Notes: generated by a model not told the origin, from the letters alone. DNA of 64,000 nt from Alcanivorax sp. REN37 (GCF_041102775.1 NZ_JBGCUO010000001.1:124001-188000), one strand, 5' to 3'. Positions 7,341 to 16,330 are shown, numbered from the stretch's first letter. A program made the numbers and translations.

Positions 7341-10187
7341 TCATCCGCCGGCGACAATGACGCGTACTGCGGCCAAATGGCAGCGTGTTTCGGCCAACGC
7401 AGCCGTCAGCGCCTGGCGCTCCACATTATAGGCGGCAATGTCTGCGTCGCTGATGTCAGCATTGCGTTGTTGCAGTTGCCGTAGACGTTGTTGCTCCCGG
7501 GACAATTCGGTCTCCATCTTCTCCCGCGCTTGGTCGAGCGTGTCCTGAGCCAGCGCCTGCATCCGTTTCTGGTCCTGTGCCAGCAACTGGGTCAGTAGTG
7601 TCTGCTGGCTTTCCACTACTTTGCGAGACAGCCCTTTGTCCATCTTCTGGCATTGCTTCGATAGACCGTCATGGGAAATGCTGCCGCCCAGATCGCGGCC
7701 CTGGGCATCCAGCAGGCTGCGCATCACTGTGGTAGGCAGGAAACGCTCCACCTGCAAGGCTCGCGGCGCGCTGCAACGCAGGCTGTAGATCAATTCCACC
7801 AGTAGGGTGCCGGCTTTCACCTTCGGATTGCGTAGCAGAGCCGTGGCCGCCTTGCCCCGGTCTTCTCCCAGCACCAGTTCGATGGCACCGGTGACCATCG
7901 GATGCTCCCAGGTCAGGAACAGCATGTCGTCGCGGCTTAGCGCCGTGCTGCGGTCTGTAGTGACGGTGACGCCTTCTTCCGGCAGGCCGGGGAAGGGCGC
8001 CAGCATGTGGGCGCCGGGGCGCAGAATATCGGCGTGCTCGGAATGTTCTTCTACTTCCACGCCGAAACGCTCGAATACCCGCTCCATGAAATCGTGGGGG
8101 GTATGCGCATCGGCTGCCGCCAAGGCGGCAATGAGCTGTGCCGAGCCATTGGGATCGTGGGAACCGAGCTCCAGCAGGCGGTCGCGACCGGATTCCAGCT
8201 GGCCGAGCAGGGTATCCATGGTGGCGGCGGTGTCTGCCACCAGTGCGTCGCGGCGGGCGCTGTCGGCTGGTGCGGCCAGCGCCTGTTCAAGCGCCGCACC
8301 GGTGGCGGCAAGAATCTGCGAACCAGCGGGGTTGGTGCGACTGAAGGCGCCCATGCCGTCGTGATACCAATGGAACATCACTGCTTGGGCATGATCGCTG
8401 AAGTAGGGCACGTGGATTTGAATGTCCTGCTTTTGACCAATGCGGTCGAGCCGCCCGATGCGCTGTTCCAGCAAATCCGGGTGGCGTGGCAAATCCATCA
8501 ACACCAGGTCATGGGCGAACTGGAAGTTACGGCCTTCGCTGCCGATTTCGGAGCAGATCAGCGCTTGGGCGCCATCTTCAAAATCGGCGAAGTAGGCGGC
8601 TGCGCGGTCGCGGCTGATGAGGTCCATGTCTTCATGGAACACCGCCACGTTCATGCCGAGTTTGTAGCCGCACCACGCATGCAGATCGATGGCGGTTTCC
8701 TTGTGAGCACAAATGATCAGCACTTTGCGGCTGCGCTCGCGGCGCAGGAAATCCGCCAACCAGGTGACACGCGGATCTTCAGCGCACCAGCGGTCATCAG
8801 AGAATCCGCGCTCCGGGAACAGGTCGGTCTCTTCGCCGGCGTACTGTGGTGGTACCGCTAGCGGGACCGGCTGCAGTTGGCGCTGTGGGAAGCCACTGAT
8901 GTTCTTGCGGGTGTTGCGATAAAGCACGCGGCCGGTGCCGGAGCGGTCTAGCAATGCGGCCAACAGCGCATCGCGGCGGGTTTCGTCCAGCGCCTCATCC
9001 GGCAGCAGCGCGGCCAGCTTGTTGCGCAATGCCGTGTCCCACACCGGTTGGTCGATCATGGCGCCGGCAACGTCAGCCACTTCACGGTAGGCGGCCTGTT
9101 CGGCGCGGAACGCGTCAAGATCGTGAAAGCGGGCGGGATCAAGCAACTGCAAGCGCGCAAAATGACTTTCCAAGCCCAATTGCTCTGGTGTGGCCGTTAG
9201 CAGCAGTAAGCCTTCCGCGGCGTCAGCCAGTTTGGCCACCCGTTGGTATTCCTCGCTTGGCGCGTCCGGCGACCACGCCAGATGGTGGGCCTCATCGACG
9301 ATAAGCAGATCCCACTGGGCATCGATCAGCTGTTGCAGATCGCACTCCGCCAGGAAGTCGGTGCTGATCAGAATCAGTTGCTCAGTAGAGAACGGGTTGT
9401 CTGCTTCGGCAGGTGCAGCGCCGGCCTCTTCTGCAATCAGGCGCGCCATCATGTCCTTGATGGACTCCTGCGGTTGCAATGCCGCCAAGCGCTCATGGTC
9501 GAAAATGCTGAAGTGCAGGTTGAAGCGCCGCACCATTTCCACAAACCACTGGTGGACTAACGCCGGCGGCACCACGATCAAAATCCGTCGGGCGCGCTCG
9601 GTGAGCCATTGCTGATGCAGGATCAACCCCGCTTCGATGGTCTTACCCAGACCGACTTCATCAGCCAACAGTACTCGTGGGGCCTTGCGGGTGCCGACAT
9701 CATGAGCAATCCACAACTGGTGGCCGATCAAGTCCACGCGCGGACCGCGCAGGCCAAGTACCGGTGAGTTCTCGGTTTCTGCTTGGGCATACAGTGCCGC
9801 TACGCGCAGATTGAACCAACTGCTGCTGTCGAGTTGTTTGGAGAACAGTCGGTCTGCGACGGCGGTCAGCGATACCCGGTAACCTAATTGGCTTTCCGGA
9901 ATGATGCGTTCGCTGCCGTCTTCGTCACGCACTTGGTAGAGGTACAGCTCTTGCTGGACGCTCAGTGACTCCACCGTGAAGCTGTCGCCATCCTGGTTCT
10001 CGATGGTGTCGCCGGGGCCGAACACCATGCGTGACAGCGGAGCGTTAGTTTTAGCGTAAGTGCGTTCTTCTTCGCAGGCGGGATAAAACAGGGTCACCAG
10101 GCGGTAGTCGATATTGACCACGATGCCCAAGCCCAGCTCGGTTTCGGTCTCGCTGAGCCAGCGTTGTCCAACGGCGTAATCAGTCAT
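7341..10187 (-). CDS. rapA: RNA polymerase-associated ATPase RapA (HepA)
   Basis: SWI2/SNF2-family translocase that binds RNA polymerase and promotes its recycling after termination. The N-terminal tandem SH3-like (Tudor) region starts GQRWLSETETELGLGIV. Walker A is in LLADEVGLGKTIEAGLIL, the DEAH box in LLIVDEAHHLAWS, and the C-terminal helicase motif VI in LEQRIGRLDRIGQ. The long C-terminal RapA-specific region follows. Length is 948 residues against 968 in E. coli. The start MTDYAVGQRW at 10187 is chosen by homology; an upstream frame to 10292 adds unrelated residues. It is monocistronic between the terminator and a 148-base gap. Confidence 0.95.
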   Translation of the reverse strand: MTDYAVGQRWLSETETELGLGIVVNIDYRLVTLFYPACEEERTYAKTNAPLSRMVFGPGDTIENQDGDSFTVESLSVQQELYLYQVRDEDGSERIIPESQLGYRVSLTAVADRLFSKQLDSSSWFNLRVAALYAQAETENSPVLGLRGPRVDLIGHQLWIAHDVGTRKAPRVLLADEVGLGKTIEAGLILHQQWLTERARRILIVVPPALVHQWFVEMVRRFNLHFSIFDHERLAALQPQESIKDMMARLIAEEAGAAPAEADNPFSTEQLILISTDFLAECDLQQLIDAQWDLLIVDEAHHLAWSPDAPSEEYQRVAKLADAAEGLLLLTATPEQLGLESHFARLQLLDPARFHDLDAFRAEQAAYREVADVAGAMIDQPVWDTALRNKLAALLPDEALDETRRDALLAALLDRSGTGRVLYRNTRKNISGFPQRQLQPVPLAVPPQYAGEETDLFPERGFSDDRWCAEDPRVTWLADFLRRERSRKVLIICAHKETAIDLHAWCGYKLGMNVAVFHEDMDLISRDRAAAYFADFEDGAQALICSEIGSEGRNFQFAHDLVLMDLPRHPDLLEQRIGRLDRIGQKQDIQIHVPYFSDHAQAVMFHWYHDGMGAFSRTNPAGSQILAATGAALEQALAAPADSARRDALVADTAATMDTLLGQLESGRDRLLELGSHDPNGSAQLIAALAAADAHTPHDFMERVFERFGVEVEEHSEHADILRPGAHMLAPFPGLPEEGVTVTTDRSTALSRDDMLFLTWEHPMVTGAIELVLGEDRGKAATALLRNPKVKAGTLLVELIYSLRCSAPRALQVERFLPTTVMRSLLDAQGRDLGGSISHDGLSKQCQKMDKGLSRKVVESQQTLLTQLLAQDQKRMQALAQDTLDQAREKMETELSREQQRLRQLQQRNADISDADIAAYNVERQALTAALAETRCHLAAVRVIVAGG

Positions 10188-10335
10188 GGAATCCGGAATA
10201 TCGTCGCAGGCCGCGTCCCGGCGGCAATGAAACCAGCGCCCTGACTTCGTCACGGCTCCACTGGGTCCCGAACCGTGCCGGGAAAGCGCCAATTATAAGG
10301 GGAAAGGCCCCATGCCTGTCCAAGCGGGCAAATTT

Positions 10336-10692
10336 TCAGCGGGGCGTGAGTACGGCTTCGGGCATGGTGAGGTGTGCCCAACCATGGCGGGCGAAGATGC
10401 GCAGGTTGGTATGGCCGCTGCCTTGCGGATCTGTCAGCACGCCATCACGGTAGTGGTGACCAAAACAAGCCAGCGTTTCGGCCACAGTTAGTCGGTGTTG
10501 CTGGGCGAAGGCAAACAGGCGGCAGGACACTTCATTGGTACCCGCGGGATTATCACATTGCTGCCCCGGCGGTCCGTTAACGAACCGGTGAGGCTGGTAG
10601 TGGTAACCAGCCTCGATGATGACCAGCACTTCCTCGCATTCAATACGGTCACCGCGGCGGATACGCGTCAGTAGCGCCTGCTCCTCGGTCAC
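10336..10692 (-). CDS. HopJ-domain protein
   Basis: A 118-residue protein matching the HopJ family (first named from Pseudomonas syringae). Diagnostic parts are YHYQPHRFVNG, NEVSCRLFAFAQQHRLTVAE and LACFGHHYRDGVL, ending with a GWA segment. The start is a GTG that overlaps the TGA of the preceding gene as GTGA, indicating translational coupling. Despite the name, homologues are widespread in free-living bacteria without type III secretion, and no secretion machinery is seen here, so an effector role should not be assumed. Function unknown. Confidence 0.8.
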   Translation of the reverse strand: MTEEQALLTRIRRGDRIECEEVLVIIEAGYHYQPHRFVNGPPGQQCDNPAGTNEVSCRLFAFAQQHRLTVAETLACFGHHYRDGVLTDPQGSGHTNLRIFARHGWAHLTMPEAVLTPR

Positions 10693-11108
10693 AGGTTGTC
10701 GCCGGCATCCGGGGTGAGCGGGCGCGGCGACTGCGGCCGATTCGGTGCCGAGGGCAGCAGCGGATTGCAGTCTTTCAGCACCACGCGCCCTTCCAGCAGG
10801 TTCCCGCGGGAATATTCACTGAAAATGCAGCGGTTAGTGGCGGGATCGTAGTTCTCGATCCAAAGATGGTCGCCTTTCCAGGTGGCGCCAAGATGCATCT
10901 GGCCGTCAGGGATAGTGATCGACATTGTGCCGCCCCAACGTTTGACGAACAGCTGCTCGAAGTAGAAGTAGTAACTGCTGGTACCGATCAACAGCAGCAG
11001 GGCGGCCACCGCACCGGCGATTTTCCAATGACCAAGCCGGGCCCCGAATCCGAGCAACACGGCAAACACCAGCGCAGCCAGCAGGAACCAATAAAGGTAG
11101 GAAATCAT
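10689..11108 (-). CDS. Small membrane protein with two N-terminal transmembrane segments
   Basis: 139 residues. Two hydrophobic helices lie at about residues 3-20 (YLYWFLLAALVFAVLLGFG) and 29-47 (IAGAVAALLLLIGTSSYYF), followed by a hydrophilic domain with two cysteines (NRCIFSEYSRG, LKDCNPLL) and a proline-rich tail. I do not recognise the family. The ATG at 11108 follows AGGCG-like sequence; the longer frame to 11171 begins in the divergent gap. It overlaps the HopJ gene by four bases, so the two are probably one operon. Confidence 0.65.
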   Translation of the reverse strand: MISYLYWFLLAALVFAVLLGFGARLGHWKIAGAVAALLLLIGTSSYYFYFEQLFVKRWGGTMSITIPDGQMHLGATWKGDHLWIENYDPATNRCIFSEYSRGNLLEGRVVLKDCNPLLPSAPNRPQSPRPLTPDAGDNL

Positions 11109-11185
11109 CAGGCGCTCCTTGCGGGGTGGCGGGGCAGGAAAGGTGGCTGGATAATAGCACGCGCACGCCACCGACGAGTTGACTC

Positions 11186-11464
11186 ATGGCACACACCGAA
11201 CCGGGTAGCTGGTATGTCTACATGCTGAAGTGCAGTGATGGCAGCCTGTACACCGGCATCACCCGTGATCTGGAGCGCCGGGTGCACGAACACAATCACA
11301 CCGCTGCCGGTGCCCGTTATACGCGCGCACGTCGTCCGGTGTCGCTGGTGTTCAGCCAGCAGCAGGCATCCCGTGGCGATGCTGCGCGGCGGGAAGCAGC
11401 CATCAAAAAGCTGCCGCGCCAGGCGAAGCAAGCGCTGTTGGGGGCAAACGCCGAACAGGAGTAG
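11186..11464 (+). CDS. GIY-YIG nuclease-family protein (UPF0213/YhbQ-like)
   Basis: 92-residue single-domain GIY-YIG protein. The motif halves are WYVYMLKCSDG and YTGITRD, followed by the conserved arginine in LERRVHEHN and KKLPRQAKQALL near the end, as in E. coli YhbQ. Such proteins are small DNA nucleases of uncertain in vivo role, distinct from UvrC and homing endonucleases. Ribosome-binding site is weak (GACGAG). It is divergent from the membrane-protein gene and is followed by the terminator of the convergent cold-shock gene. Confidence 0.85.
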   Translation: MAHTEPGSWYVYMLKCSDGSLYTGITRDLERRVHEHNHTAAGARYTRARRPVSLVFSQQQASRGDAARREAAIKKLPRQAKQALLGANAEQE

Positions 11465-11487
11465 GCGTCAGCTCACAATGACAGGCA

Positions 11488-11512
11488 CAAAAAACCCCAC
11501 CGAAGTGGGGTT
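11488..11512 (-). terminator. Terminator of the cold-shock gene
   Basis: Read on -, ACCCCAC pairs with GTGGGGT around TTCG and is followed by a T tract (AAAAAAA on +). Position is just after the cold-shock stop codon, within the convergent gap. Confidence 0.9.
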
Positions 11513-11540
11513 CCTTGCTGCAAGATGCAAACGTCGGGCC

Positions 11541-11741
11541 TCAGACCACAACGTTAGCGGCTTGCGGGCCTTTCGGACCTTGCTGGATTTCGTAGGTCAC
11601 TTTCTGACCTTCCTGCAGGGTCTTGAACCCAGTGCCTTGGATAGCACTGAAGTGTACGAATACGTCTGCGCCGCCGTCGTCCTGGGTGATGAAGCCAAAG
11701 CCCTTGGACTCGTTGAACCATTTCACAGTGCCGGTAGCCAT
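11541..11741 (-). CDS. CspA-family cold-shock RNA chaperone
   Basis: 66-residue single cold-shock domain, an OB fold that binds single-stranded RNA/DNA and melts RNA structure. Both RNP motifs are present: KGFGFI (RNP1) and VFVHF (RNP2), within the usual [15 protein letters not shown] start. GAGGT lies 9 bases before the ATG. A 352-base gene-free stretch lies upstream, leaving room for the long structured 5-prime leader typical of cspA-type genes. Whether it is cold-induced or a constitutive paralogue cannot be told from the coding sequence. Confidence 0.95.
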   Translation of the reverse strand: MATGTVKWFNESKGFGFITQDDGGADVFVHFSAIQGTGFKTLQEGQKVTYEIQQGPKGPQAANVVV

Positions 11742-12093
11742 TGAATCTATACCTCAAAAAAACAATTTCATCGTGAGAGCGTGCAGGCTTCGGGGGATGG
11801 GGGTGTTGAGGTGGTAACTCCGACAGCGACGACCAAAACAACCACTGCCTTCCTTCTGCAGCACGAGCCACCTTACGCGGTTTGCCTGGGGGGCGCTAGT
11901 GTTTTTTGACCAAATGGCAAGCCTCTTTCTGCTGTGCAAGATGATCATAAATCCAGCAATAAATGGTTGTTTTTCAACCACATGAGAGGCGGGTAAGGCA
12001 AGGATATGGGGGTGGAGGAAAAACCGAGCAGGAAAATAGTCCCGTAACCCCGCCGGATTTGTACAAATTTGACGCTTCCGGCGGGGATTTGGC
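11742..12093. other. Gene-free region: cold-shock leader/promoter and atfA1 3-prime hairpin
   Basis: Serves the cold-shock gene (on -) and the end of the wax ester synthase gene. A large hairpin is formed by CCCCGCCGGA (12048-12057) and TCCGGCGGGG (12076-12085); a perfect 12-base palindrome ATTTGTACAAAT lies at 12057-12068 at its edge. GGTTG-TTTTT-CAACC forms a small hairpin near 11966-11980. No clear -35/-10 pair was found for the cold-shock gene. A 128-codon frame across this region overlaps the synthase end and is judged spurious. Confidence 0.5.
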
Positions 12094-13470
12094 TTAGCGC
12101 AGGTCTGCGGCGATCTCCAGCTCGCGAATGCCGTGTTCAAGGTAATCCAGCAGCCGCTGCATGGACGGCAGTGTGCGGCGGCAGGCTACCAATCCGAATT
12201 CCAGATGATCGATGTAGCTGGTTAGCGTGATATTGAGAGCAATCTGGTTGAGCGCGATTGACACCGGATACATGCCTTCCAGGCGTGCGCCGTTCCAGTA
12301 CAGCGGCTTGGTGGGACCGGGCACGTTGGAAATGATCACATTGAAAGCTCGCCATTCTGGTGCCAGCCCGGTGAGCAAGTTGAGGCCGGTGGGCGCCATC
12401 ATCAGCGCGGTGAGATTGAGGATCTCTTCCGGCGACATCTGTTTGTAGCGCGCTTTGCTGTCTTCCACCGATGCTTTGATTACCCGCAGGCGGTTGGCGG
12501 GGTCGGCGATGTGGGTGCCCAAGTTGGCCAAGATCATGGCGATCTGGTTGCCGCCGGTGCTGTCATCTTGGCGCAGGTTCACCGGTACCATGGCGATCAG
12601 CGGTTTATCCGGAAGCGCATTCTGGCTGATCAGGTAATCGCGCAGGGCGCTGCCGCATACCGCTAGCACCACATCATTAAGAGTGCAGCCGAACGCTTTG
12701 CCGATGGCGCGGAAGCGCTCGGTGGCATAGGACTGGGCGGCAAACCGGCGGCTGCCGGTGATACGCTGGTTGATCATGCTTTGCGGCGCTTGGAAGATCG
12801 ACACGTAGTCTGGATCACGGCGCGCTTTCTGCGACATCTGGTACAGCTGCCGGGTCAGCACTGGCAGGGTGGCGATTTGTCGGCTGAGGCCGCCAGTCAA
12901 CTTGGCCAGCCCGCTGAGCGCCACCACCGGGTTGGCGCTCAGGCTCAGACGCTCCTTCTTCGGCGGTGAATAAGCCCATACCGGCGGCAGGTCGCGCTGA
13001 TTTGGATCGTCGCTCAGTGCCTGGGTGCCGAGTCGCATGGCGGAAATGCCGTCCATCACTGAATGGTGCACTTTGGAATAGAGCGCGAAGCGCCGTCCGC
13101 GAATCCCTTCAATTAAGTGCACTTCCCACAGCGGCCGTTCACGGTCGAGCAGGTTGGAGTGTTCGGCGGACACCAGTGTCAGCAGTTCACGGATACGGCC
13201 TGGCTTCGGCAGCGCGCTATGGCAGAAATGGTGTTCGATATCGAACTGGGTGTCTTCCACCCAGAAGTTCTGACCCAGCCGGCTTTGCAGGCGTTGACTG
13301 AACGGACCCACCGGCGCGTTATATTCGCGCATCGACTGTGCCAGCTCGCTGATGTATTTGGGGCCGGCGTCTTCAGGGAAACTGAACAGTTGCAGGCCGG
13401 CTACGTGCATCGGCTGCTGGCGCCGTTCCAGCCACAGGAACAACTGATCCAAAGGGCTCAGGGGCTTCAT
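12094..13470 (-). CDS. atfA1: Wax ester synthase / diacylglycerol acyltransferase (WS/DGAT)
   Basis: Bifunctional membrane-associated acyltransferase that esterifies fatty alcohols or diacylglycerol with acyl-CoA to make storage wax esters and triacylglycerol. The catalytic HHxxxDG motif is KVHHSVMDGIS. Other family blocks are PLWEVHLIEG and the C-terminal NVIISNVPGP. At 458 residues it has the length of Alcanivorax borkumensis AtfA1 and is very similar to it as I recall that sequence (opening LSPLDQLFLWLERRQQPMH), which is the best species clue in the window. AGGA precedes the ATG. A short-chain dehydrogenase lies 54 bases upstream on the same strand and may be co-transcribed. Confidence 0.94.
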   Translation of the reverse strand: MKPLSPLDQLFLWLERRQQPMHVAGLQLFSFPEDAGPKYISELAQSMREYNAPVGPFSQRLQSRLGQNFWVEDTQFDIEHHFCHSALPKPGRIRELLTLVSAEHSNLLDRERPLWEVHLIEGIRGRRFALYSKVHHSVMDGISAMRLGTQALSDDPNQRDLPPVWAYSPPKKERLSLSANPVVALSGLAKLTGGLSRQIATLPVLTRQLYQMSQKARRDPDYVSIFQAPQSMINQRITGSRRFAAQSYATERFRAIGKAFGCTLNDVVLAVCGSALRDYLISQNALPDKPLIAMVPVNLRQDDSTGGNQIAMILANLGTHIADPANRLRVIKASVEDSKARYKQMSPEEILNLTALMMAPTGLNLLTGLAPEWRAFNVIISNVPGPTKPLYWNGARLEGMYPVSIALNQIALNITLTSYIDHLEFGLVACRRTLPSMQRLLDYLEHGIRELEIAADLR

Positions 13471-13524
13471 CGGTGATCCTTTTGTCTTCTATTTATCGTT
13501 ATGCGTGAGTGATGTAGCGAAAAA

Positions 13525-14334
13525 TCAGGCTTTGCCGCGCCAGGACTTCATCGAGCCGGTGATGCCAGTACGGCGCGCAAGTTGGTCCCACAACGGCCGC
13601 GGCAGGGCGCCTTTCATCAAATCAATGGTGCGTACCGACGCCGGTGCGACTACCACCGCTTCGCGTCGACGCATGGCGCGCAGGGTCTGCTGCACCACTT
13701 TTTCCGGACTGAGCATGCGCGACAGGAATGGCGAACGGACCCCGTCGAACATGCCGGTACTGATGTAACTCGGGCAGACCGTGGTGACCGCCACGTTGTG
13801 GAAGCCGCGCTCGGCCATTTCCAGCCGCAGTGATTCGGAAAAGCCCAGCACCGCCCACTTGCTGGCGGCATAGGTGCTGCCGTAAGGCAGGCCGATATAG
13901 GCGCTGGCACTGGCGATGTTGACCAAATGCCCCTGGCGGGCTTGCTGAAGATCGGGCAGGAAACTGTGGCACAGCGCCATCAGACCAAGAGTGTTGGTGG
14001 TAAAGGTGTCGAGATGGCGCGCCAAGGGGACTTGCTCGAACTCTCCGCCGAATACCACGCCAGCATTGTTGATCAGTCCATCCAGCGGTCCGTATTGCTG
14101 GTGGAGCCGGTCGCGGAACGCCGGAATCGCTTCCACATCGGCTACGTCTAGTACTTCAGCGTGGGCGATGCCGCCGTTGAGGCGGATGCTGTCCGCTACT
14201 TCCGTGGCGGCTTCCAAGCGGCGTGCGGTAACAATGACAGTGGCGCCGGCTTGCGCCAGCCGTTGTGCCAGCAGGGCGCCGAGGCCAGTGCCGGCACCGG
14301 TAATCAGAATCCGTTTGTGCTCAAAATACGACAT
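13525..14334 (-). CDS. Short-chain dehydrogenase/reductase (classical SDR)
   Basis: 269-residue NAD(P)-dependent oxidoreductase. The cofactor motif TGAGTGLG is at the N-terminus, NNAG at mid-protein, the catalytic serine is in IASASAY and the Tyr-Lys pair is in YAASK. The arginine pair after beta-2 (TARRLEAA) suggests NADPH. The C-terminal basic segment RRREAVVVAPASVRTIDLMKGALP resembles lipid-associated SDRs. AAGGGGA precedes the ATG. Its position directly upstream of the wax ester synthase suggests a role in fatty aldehyde/ketone or lipid metabolism, but the substrate is not determined by the sequence. Confidence 0.85.
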   Translation of the reverse strand: MSYFEHKRILITGAGTGLGALLAQRLAQAGATVIVTARRLEAATEVADSIRLNGGIAHAEVLDVADVEAIPAFRDRLHQQYGPLDGLINNAGVVFGGEFEQVPLARHLDTFTTNTLGLMALCHSFLPDLQQARQGHLVNIASASAYIGLPYGSTYAASKWAVLGFSESLRLEMAERGFHNVAVTTVCPSYISTGMFDGVRSPFLSRMLSPEKVVQQTLRAMRRREAVVVAPASVRTIDLMKGALPRPLWDQLARRTGITGSMKSWRGKA

Positions 14335-14477
14335 GCAAGATCCCCTTTGCAGTCAGGATGTGCGTGAAAGATTAAAACAAAAGAGGTGCCATTGCCTCTG
14401 GAAAAGGCCGGCCATCACTGACGCGTGGGTCATGCCAGTAGCGGCTGTCACGGTCGCGCAAACGGAGAGGAAAGACA

Positions 14478-14505
14478 GCACTGCCCGCGCGGGGGCGGGC
14501 AGTGC
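14478..14505 (-). terminator. Hairpin terminator after the acyl-CoA dehydrogenase
   Basis: GCACTGCCCGC and GCGGGCAGTGC form a perfect 11-base stem. On - it is followed by a T/C-rich stretch (TGTCTTTCC). Confidence 0.7.
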
Positions 14506-14515
14506 CATGGGGCGT

Positions 14516-16330
14516 TTACTCGTAGTCGAAGGAGAAGTGCTCCGGCTTCAACTGCATCGCCACTTTAGTGGGGTTGAGCATGCTTTGCGCATGGCCCTTT
14601 GCCTGCGGCAACAGCTGCTCGAAGAAGAACTCTGCGGTGGCCAGTTTGGCCTCGTAGAATTCTTTCGGTTGCTCGCCGCCGTTGGCAATTTTTTCCGCTG
14701 CCGTGGCCGCCATCAGCGCCCAGAAATACGCCATCATGGCGTAGCCGGAGTACATCAGGAAATCATAACTGGAGGTGCTGACAGCATCGCGGTTCTTGGA
14801 CGCGGTAAGCATGATGCGCGTGGTCAGGTAGTTCCATTGACCAGCGATTTTCAGCAACTTCCAAGCGTACGGGCGCAGGGTGCTGTCGGTCATGTTGCGG
14901 GTGCCGAAGTCGAGCAGTTTTTGGCTGAATTCGCGGACGCATTTACCGCGCGTCATCAGCAATACTTTACGGCCCAGCAGATCCAGCGCCTGAATGCCGG
15001 TGGTGCCCTCGTACAAGGTGGAGATGCGCGCGTCACGGGCGATTTGTTCCATGCCGTGCTCGCGGATGTAGCCGTGGCCACCGAATACTTGCATGCCGAG
15101 GTTGGCCGCTTCCAAACCTTTCTCGGTGAGGAAGCCTTTCAAGATTGGGGTCAGGAAGCCCAGTTGGCCATCCCAGTACTGTTGTTTTTTCTCGTCATTT
15201 TCGAGAATTCCGGAAATCATCTTGTCGGCATATTGCGCAGTGAAATAGAGCATTGCGCGGCCGCCTTCGGCGATGGCTTTCTGAGTCAACAGCATGCGGC
15301 GCACGTCACCGTGATGAATCAGCGCATCGGCTACTTGGTCCGGATCTTTCTTGCCGCTCAGCGCGCGCATGGAGCGACGCTCTTTGGCGTAGGCCAGCGC
15401 GCCTTGGAACGACAGCTCGGCGTGGCAAACACCCTGCATGGCAGTGCCGATGCGAGCGGAGTTCATGAAGGTGAACATGCACTCAAGGCCTTGGTTTTCC
15501 GGCCCGATCAGATAGCCGATGGCGTCATCGAAGTTCATCACGCAGGTGGCGGACGCTTTGATACCCATTTTCTTTTCCAGTGCACCGACGGTGACACCGT
15601 TGCTCTCGCCGATTTTGCCCGGCAGGTATTTGGGCACGATGAACAGCGAGATACCGCGGGTGCCCGCCGGCGCGTCCGGCAGGCGGGCCAGAACGATATG
15701 CACCACGTTCTCGGTAAGGTCGTGGTCACCGGAAGAAATAAAGATCTTGGTGCCAGTGATCTTGTAGCCGCCGTCACCAGTGGGCACGGCGCGGGTCTTC
15801 ACCTGGCCGAGGTCGGTGCCGCACTGTGGCTCGGTGAGGCACATGGTGCCACCCCAGGTGCCTTCGGTGAGCGGCGTCAGATAGGTGTCTTTTTGCTCGT
15901 CAGTGCCGTGCAGCATGATGGTATTCATGGCACCCAGCGACAGGCCCGGGTACATCGCGAACGACCAGTTGGCGGTGCCAAGCATTTCTTGCTTGAACAG
16001 ACCCAGCGACATCGGCAGGCCTTGGCCGCCGTATTCCGGCGGATGTGACAGCCCCTGCCAGCCACCGGCGACGTACTCGTTGTAGGCTTCCTTGTAACCT
16101 TTCGGTGTGAACACCTGTCCATCTTCCAGACGGCAACCTTCTTCGTCGCCGCTCTGGTACAGCGGTGCGATGGTTTCTTCGCACAGACGTGCACACTCAG
16201 AGAGGATCGCATCGACCATGTCCGGCGTGGCGTCGGCGCCGTTCGGCAGGCCTTGGTAATGGCGCTCGTAGTCGAACACTTCGTTGAGCAGGAAGCGCAT
16301 GTCGCGCATCGGCACTTTGTACTGGGGCAT
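14516..16330 (-). CDS. Acyl-CoA dehydrogenase (600-residue class with extra N- and C-terminal domains)
   Basis: FAD flavoprotein catalysing the first oxidation step of beta-oxidation. The N-terminal AcylCoA_DH_N-type segment is KVPMRDMRFLLNEVF. The substrate/FAD signature is CLTEPQCGTDLGQVKT and the base-containing segment is LYEGTTGIQALDLLGRK. A C-terminal extension of the kind found in the FadE/DmdC-like 600-residue class follows. Length 604. The ATG at 16330 is preceded by CAGGAGA; the frame continues to 16468 without homology. It fits the alkane/fatty-acid lifestyle suggested by the neighbouring lipid genes. Chain length specificity is not readable; DmdC-like enzymes of sulfur metabolism are an alternative. 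Confidence 0.9.
   Translation of the reverse strand: MPQYKVPMRDMRFLLNEVFDYERHYQGLPNGADATPDMVDAILSECARLCEETIAPLYQSGDEEGCRLEDGQVFTPKGYKEAYNEYVAGGWQGLSHPPEYGGQGLPMSLGLFKQEMLGTANWSFAMYPGLSLGAMNTIMLHGTDEQKDTYLTPLTEGTWGGTMCLTEPQCGTDLGQVKTRAVPTGDGGYKITGTKIFISSGDHDLTENVVHIVLARLPDAPAGTRGISLFIVPKYLPGKIGESNGVTVGALEKKMGIKASATCVMNFDDAIGYLIGPENQGLECMFTFMNSARIGTAMQGVCHAELSFQGALAYAKERRSMRALSGKKDPDQVADALIHHGDVRRMLLTQKAIAEGGRAMLYFTAQYADKMISGILENDEKKQQYWDGQLGFLTPILKGFLTEKGLEAANLGMQVFGGHGYIREHGMEQIARDARISTLYEGTTGIQALDLLGRKVLLMTRGKCVREFSQKLLDFGTRNMTDSTLRPYAWKLLKIAGQWNYLTTRIMLTASKNRDAVSTSSYDFLMYSGYAMMAYFWALMAATAAEKIANGGEQPKEFYEAKLATAEFFFEQLLPQAKGHAQSMLNPTKVAMQLKPEHFSFDYE

Noticed and set aside
10336-10692. Type III secretion effector
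   Set aside because: Only the family name suggests it; no secretion genes or promoter signs are present, and HopJ-like proteins are common in non-pathogens.
11754-12140. 128-codon - strand frame between the wax ester synthase and cold-shock genes
   Set aside because: Overlaps the synthase C-terminus in another frame, no motif or ribosome site; the region is better explained as leader and hairpin.
13991-16048. Long + strand frame of 685 codons
   Set aside because: It is antisense to the short-chain dehydrogenase and acyl-CoA dehydrogenase genes, has no recognisable domain and is a typical GC-rich shadow frame.
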